A DNA stretch of 64,000 nt from Dermacentor variabilis (GCF_050947875.1 NC_134574.1:152808934-152872933); one strand, 5' to 3'; positions 1-9,624 are shown, counted from the stretch's first letter. The notes: generated from the sequence alone by a model not told the origin. Numbers and translations: made by a program.

Positions 1-20
1 ATGCAATAAGCTTACCAACA

Positions 21-1345
21 CTTGCGAATATATGTGGAAACACAGCGATAAATCTAGGTTTTAAGTTTAGGACAGGGAAATCGGCAAATGTGATCTTCAA
101 TAAAGAGACGAGTAATTGCATGGTACAAATTTTTAAAAATCAAGTCATACCTATAGTCAAGCAATATCAATATGTGGGGTGACACATAAACGAAGAAAAG
201 ACCTACTGAAGCACCCACCAAGATATTCTGAATATAAAGGGCAAGCAGAATGCAGCAATAATGAAGGATAGAGCACCCGGGGCCACAATAAATATCACGT
301 AGTGCGTGGAATCTGGACAGGAGTAATGGTGACAACGCTAACATTCGCAAATGCCGTTCTGTGCACAAAGTCAAATATCTTGACGGGACTGGAAGAGCGA
401 TGATCAGTAGGCCGGTGGGCTTTGAGAGCCCACGCCAAAACCACAAATGAGGTAGTGCAGGGCGGCATGGGTTGCGCCTCCTTTGAAGTCAGTGAATCGC
501 AGAGCACAATTAGTTTCGCAGGCAACAAGGATCCAAATAAATGAGTGGCTAAAGTGCACAAGTATCTGTACATGAAAAGGGTGGACACAATCGAGGATAG
601 AGGCCAAGAAAATTGGCAACCAAGTACAAGGTAATTGAAAGCGTAATCAGACAGCTATTGACTACTTATCATTATTTTATGATTTCAGAATACCGCATCA
701 GTACTACTACCTATGCTAATTAGTTTTTCGTTCGTTCCATTTAGCAAATGAAATCACCTATCAAGTCAGCAAGCGTGCTGTGTCAATGAGGATGTGTTTT
801 TTTTTCGTCATTCTATAAACCGCCTTCTGTAGCGACATCGGATTGAGCGGGCTAATCATTGACTAAAGAATAAAGAGAAAACAAGGAGTCATCAGAAAGA
901 AATTTAAAGAAACCGAGACAGAGAATTGGATGCAAAGTATATAAACAAAAAAGAACAGGTATATTTACAAGAATGAGAAGAAAGGAGCCAGAAGGGAAAG
1001 TCTGTACGATAACAGGAAGGGAAGTGTCTTACTATCTCAGGCTTGAGCTGGTTGCCTAAGGATAAAAGGTTACCGGAGCAAATATTCGCAGCTAGATGAC
1101 ACACGTGTATGCTGCAGCTAAAATCCAGAGCCCTCAGCACATACTAATGGAATGCGAAGGTAGTCACCCAGTGAGACGGGTAGGTAGCGTACACCTTCCA
1201 AAAGCTCTTGGATTTAAACTGGACGGAAGCATCAGCTGCTCAGCAATCGAGATAAGTAAGATACGTTTGGAGTATTGGTGGAAAAAAATCAGGGAGGAGA
1301 TTCATAAGGCCGGATTCGTTGCAGGCATAGGTAGCGGTACAGGGT
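21..1345 (+). pseudogene. Decayed LINE (non-LTR retrotransposon) RT and C-terminal fragment
   Basis: Reading plus frame from base 21 gives a stretch beginning LANICGNTAINLGF and continuing to a KQYQYVG-like segment, the look of the region after the catalytic site of a LINE reverse transcriptase. It is broken by several stops and frameshifts. A second open piece at 1096-1347 carries QHILMECEGSH, like the Cys/His-rich C-terminal tail of many arthropod LINE ORF2 proteins. I infer one element in plus orientation, 5' truncated by the window edge and degenerate. The clade is not resolved. The coordinates are approximate and the middle (about 600-1090) has no open frame. Confidence 0.5.
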
Positions 1346-1379
1346 AGCTAGAGAAGCTTAGAGTAAGTGAAAAAATATT

Positions 1380-2290
1380 GGAGTTGTACACAAAAATAGA
1401 TGAATGAAAAGCATGTATGGCATACCTGAGTAACTCAAGCAGGCTAAGCGATTATTTTTCAACACCCCGTTTCAAAGAGTCAAAGAGTTTATTCAGACAA
1501 CGTATGGTACAGTTGCCTAGGGCGAGACCAAAAGGCAAGTGGATGCCTTACAAGGAGTCTGCGCCCTTCAGGTGAAGCCAATGTGTGGTCATTATCGTCT
1601 CGATGGTGCTTGAGATAGGACCGCCAGAAAATGATCGGCACTTGTTGGCGCCCAATTAAATGATCAAAGGGCTTTAGCGTGATGTTTTCTGTCCGTTCCG
1701 CTCAAAACAGCGTATCAACCACGGTGTGGTGTGCACACAGCAGGAGCACTATCGCACGCACAAACAAAACTCACGGCAGCAGCGGAAGAAGAACGCTGCC
1801 TTGTCTCTCTTGCAGAGCTGATTGGGCAGAGCGTGACGGTCCATCTGCCAGCCTATAACTTGCAGCCAAAGGCACTGCGCGTCACTCGCATTTCTGGAGT
1901 CCTAACTCTCCACGCGTAGGCGCCAGCACGGCGGCGTCGATGACGTGCGTGAAATGGCGCCCCGCGTGTCCATGTCATTGCTATAGGAATAAATAATGTG
2001 GCACTGTGAACCGTTTAAAATTCGGCAGGGAAAGTTGAGACCGCTTACGTGTGGAAATGCAAAAGCGTTAGAGGCCCTGTGGTTATATGTTTTCGATTGA
2101 TGTTTTCTGCATGCATTAAGAGTCCATCGTGCTATACACAGCACCGATGAAATCCGAAGAACAAGTAACGCGCGGTAGGCATGCAGCGCGCTCATTTTAT
2201 ATACTCAAGACATGGCGCCACTTCCTCCTCATCGGCTGCGCCGTCACGTGCCCAAAGACGCACGCACCAGGCCGCGCATTTATCAGGCAG
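1380..2290. other. No recognisable gene; repeat-like intergenic DNA
   Basis: Short open frames only. The first 150 bases look like the 3' tail of the preceding LINE. Around 1690-1880 there is weak resemblance to sequence at about 16.13-16.3 kb (shared GAGCGTGACGG words), suggesting another dispersed repeat. Nothing codes convincingly. Confidence 0.4.
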
Positions 2291-2294
2291 AACC

Positions 2295-2570
2295 GTGCAG
2301 CCACCATGGCCATGAGTAGCGTGATCGTCTCGTAACCCGGAGGTCAGGGTTCGATTCCCACCTAGACCATAATATACCAAATTTTATTTTTAAAACCAAT
2401 TATTCACTTTGTTTACAGGAATCTCCCTGAAAAAAGCGACGTCAATCAATCCGAGCATTTTTGACGTGCTTTTTATGCTTTTCTCCGTCGGCCATTTTTG
2501 GCACCATCGATCTGTCACACTGACGGATTTTCGCGTAATGGTACATATAATGATTTCGCATTAAAATGTG
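2295..2570 (+). repeat. tRNA-derived SINE-like repeat, copy 1
   Basis: A pol III B-box match GGTTCGATTCC lies at 2348-2358, followed by a body with words such as ACCAAATTT, a GTCGGCCATTTTT-like block, ATTTTCGC and a final CATTAAAAT. The same order of words recurs at 5895-6167. Head plus shared unique body is the structure of a tRNA-derived SINE. The A box is unclear in this copy. Family name not known to me. Confidence 0.6.
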
Positions 2571-3027
2571 CAGCCTTGCTTCGCGATGCATCTTCCACTC
2601 TCTTCACATAGCATTTCTTTCTCACAGTGCGTGTTAGCTCTGCGATTTCCTAGCATCTTTTTATGCGTCGCAGTGCGTGTATGGTGGCGGCTTTGGGTGT
2701 ACGGTCTTTTATAATATTCCTTGTATTATCTTTGTCAGTGAGTACTGTTGGCTGCACCCTGCGCAGTTGAGTTCATTGCCGTTGTAGGCGAAATCCATGA
2801 CTTCGTCTTTGCTGGCAGTTATACATTGGATGCTCTGAGAATGAGGATTCGCAGCCGATTGTTCTAATTTTAAGTTGTTCTTATGGTATGCATAGGTGTA
2901 ATGAAACTTCGTAGGACGTCTATTCTGCCCAATGCCCCCTACGTCACCCCTTAAATATTAAAAAAATGTCCCACTAAGTAATATTTGGCAGACATTGTCG
3001 TTACCAGGAGATTTTATGCACCGGGCG

Positions 3028-3052
3028 TGTTTGTTTGTTTGTTTGTTTGTTC

Positions 3053-3087
<35 letters not shown>

Positions 3088-3093
3088 TCCTTC
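3028..3093. repeat. (GTTT)n/(TTTC)n microsatellite
   Basis: Uninterrupted GTTT units pass into CTTT units for about 65 bases. It makes a spurious Phe/Ser/Leu-rich open frame on the plus strand that should not be annotated as a protein. Confidence 0.9.
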
Positions 3094-3178
3094 TAACGCC
3101 CAAACCTGGAGAGGTGCCCTTCAAAAGGGCTGCTCATAGTACAGAGTCGAAGAAAATATTTTCAGCCTTGATACATAC

Positions 3179-3382
3179 CAGTTTTGCACAAAGACACACA
3201 ATCAAAAAAGCGGTTGAACGTATTGTTACAGCCCTTCCGAATGAGGACATCGTCGCACAAGCCACTGGTTTCGTTATATATATACAGTATATCGAGATCT
3301 TCGTTGTAATTTTCGAAGAAGGGCCCTGTTGGGGTCTTGCAAGCTGGATCAAGGTCCTTGTTCCTCCAGCCGGTTGCAGCTT
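3179..3382 (-). CDS. Kunitz-type (BPTI-like) domain exon, isolated
   Basis: On the minus strand an exon-sized open stretch is bounded by a 3' splice site after CTGAATAG (upper end) and a 5' splice site GTATGT (lower end). It encodes a Cys-rich domain with DPACKTP, then YIYNETSGLC, a KGC and a final DCVSLC. The order C, YxYN...C, C, C-x3-C is that of the Kunitz fold, with NETxxLC shared with the exon at 59333-59524. The Cys-14 equivalent of BPTI is not evident although a Cys-38-like residue is. Entry and exit are both phase 1, the usual phase of shuffled Kunitz exons. Kunitz proteins are secreted serine-protease inhibitors, channel blockers or anticoagulants in ticks; which one applies here cannot be said. 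No partner exon was found within 40 kb upstream on this strand, so it may belong to another gene or be a relic. Confidence 0.55.
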
Positions 3383-3684
3383 CTATTCAGAAAGTAAAAG
3401 TCATGAAATGATTGGTATGGATCACCCTCGCGTTATTAGATGTTTATATTCATAAAAAAAGTACTCGAACAACTGATTCAGTTCTCAATCTAAAGTGGCT
3501 GATTGAGGCGGCAGTATAGTGCAAGCTTTCGGCAACTGCAGCTTATGTAACCCTAATGTTCTCCTGGAAACGCTGACGGCGAATGCTATGCACGAAGGCG
3601 AGCTTTCCGGATCTTTTTGGCGCCCCCCCATGGCGGGTGCCGCTGCTGCCGCGGATTCGTAGGGGCGAGCGCCGTCTCAGTGAT

Positions 3685-4105
3685 ATTACGAGGAACCGAG
3701 CGGGCCGTGGCGCTCCTATTAAGAACTCAAACGGCAGCTTGTCCATGTTTCTATGTTGTCTTTATTCGCTTGCGTCACTCTTTTTGGAGCAGAAAACGGG
3801 GTTTGGTGTATGAGTTTCCACGTGACGGAAACGCATATTGGCATTGTCTCGCGTATTCAAATTAGAATCCGACACCATGATGTCTGTAGTTTGTGTGTAA
3901 GTCGTACTTTGCAAATTTTCTGACCTGTTTTACTTTGAGAAACTAATTATTCAATGACGCCCATGCGCCACGCGGAGGAACGGCGTATTTTGGGATGTGT
4001 GGCTCCGGATGATTTTTCTCATACGGACAAAGCCGCCGACGCCGGATTTTCTGCGACACGGAGCACTTAATGCTATCGCATTCAAATATGCCCAAAACCC
4101 ACGAC
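3685..4105 (+). repeat. Medium-reiteration repeat, copy A
   Basis: Shares long runs with 6465-6840 in the same order: GAGGAACCGAGCG-type start, a GTTTGTGT/GTTTGGTGT block, CAATCCGACACCAT-like and GTCGTACTTTGC words, TTTTTCTCATACGGACAA and a final GCTATCGCATT. Also matches 4460-4775 in inverted orientation. Noncoding; probably a nonautonomous dispersed element. Confidence 0.65.
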
Positions 4106-4459
4106 ACCACAGCTACATGAAAACAAGGCAACAGGAATGCCGAACAGGCGAACGCTCACATGCGAGGTCTGTCTCACTCGCTTCGGTGGCGTCTCTGGCT
4201 GATGGCACCTGTATCTGCCGCGTCTGGCGTGTGCTTGCCCTATATAACGCAAGCCTACTTACGTGGGAGAATGCGAAAGCATCATAGTGGCTTTGTTGAA
4301 ATGATTTTTCCCGCGCATTTCTTGTCCGCGCAAGCTCTCGCCTGTGTTATAACTGCGCCTCGATAAGGTCACATGAAAATGAGCCAAGTTATTAACACAC
4401 TGGTTTGCCCGCGAGGAGTTCATACCTCCAAGGACTGTTCAGTAGCGTCCAATTGGACA

Positions 4460-4775
4460 TCAATACTTTTTAACGCGATTGCCTTAAAAGCCCCATGTCG
4501 CAGAAAATCCGGCATCGGCGTTCAGCGTAGACCGTCGTTTCAGCGAAAATCATTCCGATCCATGCAAACCAACCACGCATACCTAACCACGCAGACACTA
4601 TATGTAGCGCAAAGAACTTACTGAACTCATTGAATTTCTCAAGGTAAAATACGTCATAAATATCGTAAAGTACAACTTATACACAACCTACAGACATGAG
4701 AGCGTCGGATTGCAATGTGTATATACAAGAAAACATAATTCCGTTACGGGGATACTCAAACAAATCCCTTTTCTA
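4460..4775 (-). repeat. Medium-reiteration repeat, copy C (inverted)
   Basis: Reads as the reverse complement of the 3' two-thirds of copy A: TTTTAACGCGATTGCCTTAAA, then CATGTCGCAGAAAATCCGGC, then AAAGTACAACTT and GTCGGATTGCAATG. Together with copy A it forms a large imperfect inverted repeat with about 350 bases between the arms. Confidence 0.55.
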
Positions 4776-4808
4776 GCGTTTGTACCATACATACATCAAC
4801 CACAGCGT

Positions 4809-4844
4809 CTGAGAGTTGCGCGCGCCAGCGCGCGCAATTCTCAG
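4809..4844. repeat. 36-base near-perfect palindrome
   Basis: Arms of 17 bases (left CTGAGAGTTGCGCGCGC, right GCGCGCGCAATTCTCAG) are separated by only two bases and mismatch at one position. It would extrude as a GC-rich hairpin. It lies inside repeat-rich DNA and may be a terminus of an inverted element. Confidence 0.8.
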
Positions 4845-5119
4845 AGGTTACAGAACGGCACGACCGGTTCCTTGCTACATCTCGAGATGGCGCTTGCCTC
4901 CACTGCATCGCAGCCCACGCAAAAGGCCGCGTCTCTACCAGAAAGCTCGCCTTCGTCCAATGCTTTCGCCGCCACTGTTTCCCCGGTAAGCATTACCATT
5001 ACATAAGCTGCAATTCCAGGAAAACGTGAGAAGCAGTCAGCAATCGTTGAATGCTATCGCATTCCACTCTTAAGGCGAAGCTTAAGCGCCCTCCGTATTT
5101 TTATTTTATTACGCTCATC

Positions 5120-5580
5120 TTAAAGCGAAAGCTTTACTGGCTGCGAACTTACGATTTCGCCGTGGCCGTGCTTCGAGGAGGCACATGACGTCACACCGCG
5201 TTCCTCGTCGTTGCGTTCGCCTCCTCGCGCTTTGCCAGCTGCGTCGCATGCCCGATAACATGTCGGAGGAATGAAAAGGAGAGCTCGCGTGCGCCGCAAC
5301 CACAGTTGAGGCGGCAGTATGGACGGTGGCAATTCTGATAAGCAGGAGGAGGCCTGGTATCGACGTCGGAACGAGATGAAGAGGAAGCGAATCGCCCAGG
5401 AAACAGACGAACAGCGCGCCGAACTACTGGCTAAACGCCACAACATAGCTAGACAACCAGACTAACCTGGACTGGCAATCAAAATTAACCAAGGCTAACT
5501 ATACTATGCCTTAGCTTTCGCTACATATATCCTGGTATTGCCGAGCTAAGCCACTGTCAATTTTTGTACAATCACGCCCA
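5120..5580 (+). repeat. Dispersed repeat carrying a mini-ORF
   Basis: The block starts at AAAGCGAAAGCTTTACTGGC and runs past the small ORF to AAGCCACTGTCAATTTTTG. Its start resembles 8460-8560 and its tail resembles 16000-16115, so at least three partial copies are in the window. It contains a perfect CRE-like TGACGTCA at about 5187 and GC-rich promoter-like DNA before the ORF. Confidence 0.5.
5319..5465 (+). CDS. 48-codon Arg/Lys-rich mini-ORF, STPR-like repeat unit
   Basis: ATG at 5319 opens a complete short frame: MDGGNSDKQ, then a basic helix-like segment with RRRNEMKRKR, ETDEQRAELLAKR, ending ARQPD and TAA. The spacing R-x2-MKRKR-x4-ET-x2-QRAELLxKR resembles one unit of the STPR (score-and-three-amino-acid peptide repeat) DNA-binding motif, where units of about 23 residues repeat in tandem; here there is only about one and a half. 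Whether it is translated is unknown. It is embedded in a dispersed repeat, so it may be a relic of a larger transposon or zinc-finger-type gene. Confidence 0.3.
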   Translation: MDGGNSDKQEEAWYRRRNEMKRKRIAQETDEQRAELLAKRHNIARQPD

Positions 5581-5894
5581 GGCGCTCCCTCCTCCCCATT
5601 GACTACGCCGTCTCGTGCCCAATGGTTCACACACTAGAGCACATGTTTAGTGAGCCAGATCGATGCAACGTGACGTCTGCAATGACCAACGCACAACGAA
5701 CACCTTTACCCAACTAGAACCGGGCGCCACCGTGGCCTCGGATGAGTTGGTGTCCTTGAAGAGTTTTTAGCTCCAACGTTCCAGCTGAGAGTTAGTGGCG
5801 TGTCCTTTTTTAGCATTATCTATGTTACAGTTTCTTAGGATGTACATGTGTCGTGCCTTTCTTGTTTACAAAAACCGGCAATAAAGAAAATAAA

Positions 5895-6167
5895 AGCTGC
5901 CGTGGCGCGGGGGAAGTGTGTTCGTCCCGCTGGTCTCGCACCCCAGAGGTACGGGTTCGATTCCCATCAAGACAGAAATTTACCAAATTTGACTTTCAAG
6001 GGAATTAATTTACTTTGATTGCCCTGAGAAATTTGAAGTCAATCGGAGGATTTTTTTATGTGTTGACTTTTTGCGTCGTTGGCCATTTTTAGTACCTTTG
6101 CGGATACGCCGCCAACTGCGACGAATTTTCGCATAATGGGACCATGTAATGCTTTAACATTAAAATA
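5895..6167 (+). repeat. tRNA-derived SINE-like repeat, copy 2
   Basis: Head GCTGCCGTGGCGC, a B box GGTTCGATTCC at 5954-5964 and the same body as copy 1 (ACCAAATTT, GTTGGCCATTTTTAGTACC, GAATTTTCGCATAATGG, final CATTAAAAT). Together the two copies define the family length as about 275 bases. Confidence 0.6.
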
Positions 6168-6464
6168 AGTCGCAAAGTATAACTTCATTTGTACGCAAAT
6201 CTTTTTTAATCTCAGCGGGAAAGAATAAAATAGTTCACGCGGAAACTCCTCTGGGAGTTGTCTAAGTATGCGTAAACATTGTGCCAGTTGCTCAACTCCA
6301 TGCAGCCATATGTCATTGTCAGTGTTGTGGAATTTGATCCGACCAGTATTAACCCTTATCAATCCTGATCGCTCGTTCGCGTTTGTTCGAAAGCGAACAT
6401 GATAAGGCAGGTTTAGATAAGATAGAGTTCATTACGGCACTCGAGCCCACTACCATTGGTGTTA

Positions 6465-6840
6465 AGGAACCGAGCGCGCCACAGTGCTCCTACTAAGACA
6501 GCCCTCAAACGATATGTCGAAAAGGGGTTTGTGTTTGAGTTTTCACGTAAAAGAATTATCTTTTCTCGTATATTCAAATTGCAATCCGACACCATCATGT
6601 GTGTAGGTTTTGTTTACGTCGTACTTTGCGAATTTTCCTGAGAAGTTTTCTTGAGAAGTAATTGAATTAGTTTGAGAAATTCAATTGGTTCAATAACGCC
6701 TACGAGGCACGTGGAGGCCTGCGTGGTTCGAGATGCATGGTTCGGGGCGATTTTTCTCATACGGACAACGCCGCCAACGCGAGATTTCCTGCAACACAGG
6801 GTCCTTAACGCTATCGCATTAAAGTATGCCGAGAGCCCAG
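6465..6840 (+). repeat. Medium-reiteration repeat, copy B
   Basis: Same word order as copy A at 3685-4105, ending GCTATCGCATTAAAGTATGCC. Divergence between copies is substantial (roughly a fifth of positions by eye), so these are old. A snap-back MITE starts directly after it. Confidence 0.65.
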
Positions 6841-6848
6841 GAAACCAG

Positions 6849-6994
6849 GGGCGGCTTGCACAAACATTTAATAACGAAAATAACGAATTTAAGAACGCGT
6901 TCTTCTGCGGACTAGGCGTTGTCTATGGAACATTCAAGAATGCATTCTTAAATTCGTTATTATTTTCGTTATTAAATGTTTGTGCAAGCCGCCC
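6849..6994. mobile_element. Snap-back MITE with about 55-bp terminal inverted repeats
   Basis: The left end GGGCGGCTTGCACAAAC and right end GTTTGTGCAAGCCGCCC are perfect inverted repeats, and complementarity continues through ATTTAATAACG and AATTTAAGAA-type words for about 55 bases per arm with one 3-base indel. Only about 35 bases are unpaired in the middle. No coding capacity. Length and structure fit a miniature inverted-repeat DNA transposon; target duplication is not clear. Confidence 0.85.
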
Positions 6995-7171
6995 TAGACG
7001 GACATAAAGAATGACTAACCCCTCCCCTACCTGCAAAAGAGAGCAAGCGAAGCCCGTACTCCGTGCACCTGACCTTCGTCATGGCTAAGTAATCCACAGG
7101 TAACGGTGGCGGATCGCTTCGCCCTCCCGCTCCTCCTGCTCGGGGTCTTCTTCTCGTTGCTGTCGGATTGC

Positions 7172-7732
7172 CTAATCTCGGGCGGCTCTAACCGTTGGAT
7201 CGGCGCGCCGACGGCGACCCCTTTCACGGGAGAGTTCTCGCCGCCGCTCGTCGAAGGCTACCCGTTCCTCGGGGGAAAGCACAACGCGTGGCCATCTCAT
7301 GCGTTTTCCGAGACAGAACTGGAAGGAAACGAAGCCGGCGCAGCGCACGCGAGGCGCTCTCCTGCCCTGTTCCTCCCAGGCGCAAGCGCAACGTGTCTGA
7401 TCGGTTACGCGCGTTGCGTGAGCGCGCGACCTTGCAGCTGGAATCCTCGCTAATGACTCGCGTTCCGGTGCTGGCGCAGCTGTCAGCTCATCAAACTGCC
7501 CTTTCCGGCAGCTGCTCAGCTCTGGGAGAAGCAGCTTTTTTTTCGGGACCACGACAGCGCCACTTCTGAGCCAATCCCAGCTTTCCTTGACAAAGCCCAT
7601 GCACGAGCTAGACGCATTTATTTCTGAACACATGAAGAATATGTGCCTACAGTATACTATGCGACAAAATATTTCCTTTTTCTTGGCTAACCTTACGGTC
7701 AAAATGCAGGTCCGAAAGCTTTCTGAGGTCAT
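7172..7732 (-). CDS. Uncertain 186-codon open frame, Arg/Glu-rich C-terminus
   Basis: The only long open frame in a GC-rich stretch. The N-terminal half looks random. The C-terminal part (roughly residues 140-186) contains LSPEERVAFDERRREL and RERGRRRRADP, which resembles low-complexity basic repeats seen in arthropod repeat-borne ORFs and loosely the mini-ORF at 5319. GC-rich composition alone could keep this frame open. I do not recognise a function. Confidence 0.2.
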   Translation of the reverse strand: MTSESFRTCILTVRLAKKKEIFCRIVYCRHIFFMCSEINASSSCMGFVKESWDWLRSGAVVVPKKKLLLPELSSCRKGQFDELTAAPAPERESLARIPAARSRAHATRVTDQTRCACAWEEQGRRAPRVRCAGFVSFQFCLGKRMRWPRVVLSPEERVAFDERRRELSRERGRRRRADPTVRAARD

Positions 7733-7749
7733 AAATGCACTGCTGCCAA

Positions 7750-8460
7750 TGCGTGGTCAAAAAGGGGCTATAAGAGCGACGTGCTTCCTGTTGTCAGTTC
7801 TCCGCTCATGTTGAATGTCTTTTTCTATGGATAGGCCACATTCGACAGGGGCTGTGCAAGAGGAGGTTGACTTGCCGAGGCTGACTGAAAAATGTCATGC
7901 GCCGTCCGATTTGTACGCGAAAGCGTAATTGACCAGCTCTTCAAATCGGCAGTGCTTGTCCAAGGCCGCCAAGCATTCCATGTGGCACTAAAGTTGCTTA
8001 TATAGTGTCTAAAATTCTTTACAAAGTTATTCCTCGGAATTTCGAGACTGAAAGCCGACAAACAAATGTCATGAAACAAAACACCGACAGCGCATGTCTT
8101 TTATGTTAAATCTAATAAGACTGAAATATTAAAAGCACGCTGCAATAACAAAAAAGATGGGCCCACGCAAGGTGCCGCGTTTCTACTACAAGCCTCGCCT
8201 TCGTGCATAACGTTTTGCTTAGACGACCCGATGCTCGTTGTGCGTATTAGTGGCGTCTCTTCTTTGTATGTGTAGCAATGGCGCTTTCCCTGTGGCACAT
8301 CAGGCGTTGCACCGTCGAGATCAATGCAGCGTCCGCAACCGTGTTCGCACCATTTCAGTTGGTGCTTCGACGCCGTAGTGCTCGCTGTGCATGTTCGCGG
8401 CGTCCATACGCTTGCGCGTAACCCGCTTTCACAAAGTGAAACGTCACAGATTTTTTAAAG
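7750..8460. other. No recognisable gene
   Basis: Short frames only. Around 8250-8420 the words GTCGAGATCAATGCAGCG and CTTCGACGC recur at 15790-15850, marking another copy of the dispersed repeat on which the LTR element landed. Confidence 0.4.
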
Positions 8461-8812
8461 CGAAAGATTTTCTAATCGCGTCGAGCTGAGTTTCGCCGTC
8501 TCCAGCGATTTGGCCTTCATTTGACCCCAGCTGCGTCGTAGCCTTGGCGACGCATCACGTGACTCGCCGCGCCGAGCTCCACCGCCGCCGCCGGCTTAGC
8601 GCATGCGCACTCCGCAGTGGTGTCGCCGCCAGACCACGTGACTTGCCGTGGGCCTGGCTAGGCCGCACTCGCATAGTCAGTTCTACACTCTATCAGTGCG
8701 AGCTTAGCCATGGATGAACGTTGCGTGGGAGCGGGAGGCTTTGAGCCCTCGTCGACATGCGGCGTGTGATCGCCCCGCGGATATCGCCGGGCAAGCTGCT
8801 TCATGGAAGAGG

Positions 8813-8816
8813 GTCC
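8813..8816. repeat. Target-site duplication GTCC, left
   Basis: The four bases before the left LTR (GTCC) are repeated immediately after the right LTR at 15767-15770. A 4-bp duplication is within the 4-6 bp range of LTR-element integrases. Confidence 0.85.
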
Positions 8817-8970
8817 TGTTGCGTTTCGCCTGCGACACGTGGTTTTGCCGGCGCGACTGCGGCGGGGCGGCAGACATTTTGGCCCGATCGTCGTCGCCGC
8901 AACACTCATCGCCAGGTGTTTCCAGGCGCGTCTGCGGCGATGCGACCGCCTAGGGATCCTCCTCGCATTC

Positions 8971-9120
8971 CAGTCATTGTGCCCGAAACAGGCGATGCCA
9001 AAGCAGGGATCTCATTCCAGTTATTGGGCCCGAAACAGGCGATGCCAAAGCAGGGATCTCGTTCCAGTCATTGTGCCCGAAACAGGCGATGCCAAAGCAG
9101 GGACCATCTTCTCGTTACAG
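8971..9120 (+). repeat. LTR U3 tandem repeat, 47-bp unit
   Basis: Units starting CAGTCATTGTGCCCGAAAC-type begin at 8971, 9018 and 9065; the third is lengthened by six bases and a fourth start is seen at 9118. The same array is in the right LTR at 15113-15262. Position upstream of the TATA box suggests an enhancer-like U3 array (inference). Confidence 0.85.
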
Positions 9121-9140
9121 TCATTGTGTCCGACCGGCAG

Positions 9141-9260
9141 CGCCACGACAGGGTGCTACGAGATCGTGCGCAGCGCCACGACGGGGTGCTACGAGATCGT
9201 GCGCAGCGCCACGACAGGGTGCTACGAGATCGTGCGCAGCGCCACGACAGTGTGCGTCAC
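9141..9260 (+). repeat. LTR U3 tandem repeat, 33-bp unit
   Basis: CGCCACGACAGGGTGCTACG units begin at 9141, 9174, 9207 and a partial one at 9240, spaced exactly 33 bases; copy two has a single A-to-G change. The period is a multiple of three, so all frames stay open and mimic a repetitive protein. Confidence 0.9.
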
Positions 9261-9327
9261 CATTAGCCCATTGTACATTCACGTGCTCGTCTTTTGAGGG
9301 GTTCCTTCTTGCCCTCAACTGCGAGAG

Positions 9328-9335
9328 TATAAAAA
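9328..9335 (+). promoter_or_regulatory. LTR TATA box
   Basis: TATAAAAA after GCGAGAG in the 5' LTR; repeated at 15470-15477 in the 3' LTR. It sits about 110 bases before the AATAAA signal, so R would be short and start near 9360 (inference). Confidence 0.7.
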
Positions 9336-9445
9336 CAGCTGCCCCCGGACGCCAAAGGGAGGGCTCCGATTTCTTCTGCTGAGTGAAGTGCTCTCCCGTC
9401 TCTCTACTTCGGTCAAACCTGACCACCAACTCTTTGCGATGTTAA

Positions 9446-9451
9446 AATAAA
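9446..9451 (+). terminator. LTR polyadenylation signal AATAAA
   Basis: AATAAA in GTTAAAATAAACAAG; the functional copy for transcript ends would be the one in the 3' LTR at 15588-15593. A T/G-rich stretch (GTTGTTTCGTTGTT) follows at once, as expected downstream of a cleavage site. Confidence 0.65.
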
Positions 9452-9624
9452 CAAGTTGTTTCGTTGTTACCAGTCGACTCACGCTTTGCCGGGACCTTCG
9501 GATGCTTCCAGTTGTACCCCAGGCCGCCAGGCCAACGCTACCCTTGGGGCTTGCGACCCAGGTACAACCACGGGCGTCAGCGCCGAGTTCCCAACAGATC
9601 GTACCAGCAGTCAGATCCCAAACA

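Larger units (their letters stand above)
8817..9624 (+). repeat. 5' LTR, 808 bp
   Basis: Begins TGTTGCGTTTCG and ends ATCCCAAACA (TG...CA). Compared by eye with 14959-15766 only two substitutions were found (near 8990 and at 9484), about 99.75% identity. It contains two blocks of short tandem repeats, a TATA box and a polyadenylation signal. Open frames of 100-240 codons through the LTR are by-products of its tandem repeats. Confidence 0.92.

Noticed and set aside
2330..2372. tRNA gene at the B-box match
   Set aside because: No matching A box or acceptor stem at the right distance; the same unit with a shared body recurs at 5.9 kb, so it is a SINE.
2985..3455. 156-codon plus-strand frame with a Phe/Ser/Leu-rich start
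   Set aside because: Its start is a microsatellite and its remainder is antisense to the Kunitz exon, which has splice borders and Cys pattern on the other strand.
8757..9297. Overlapping 160-240-codon frames with repetitive sequence in both LTRs
   Set aside because: They arise from 33-bp tandem units in the LTR, overlap the promoter in all frames and recur identically in the second LTR; no protein function is implied.
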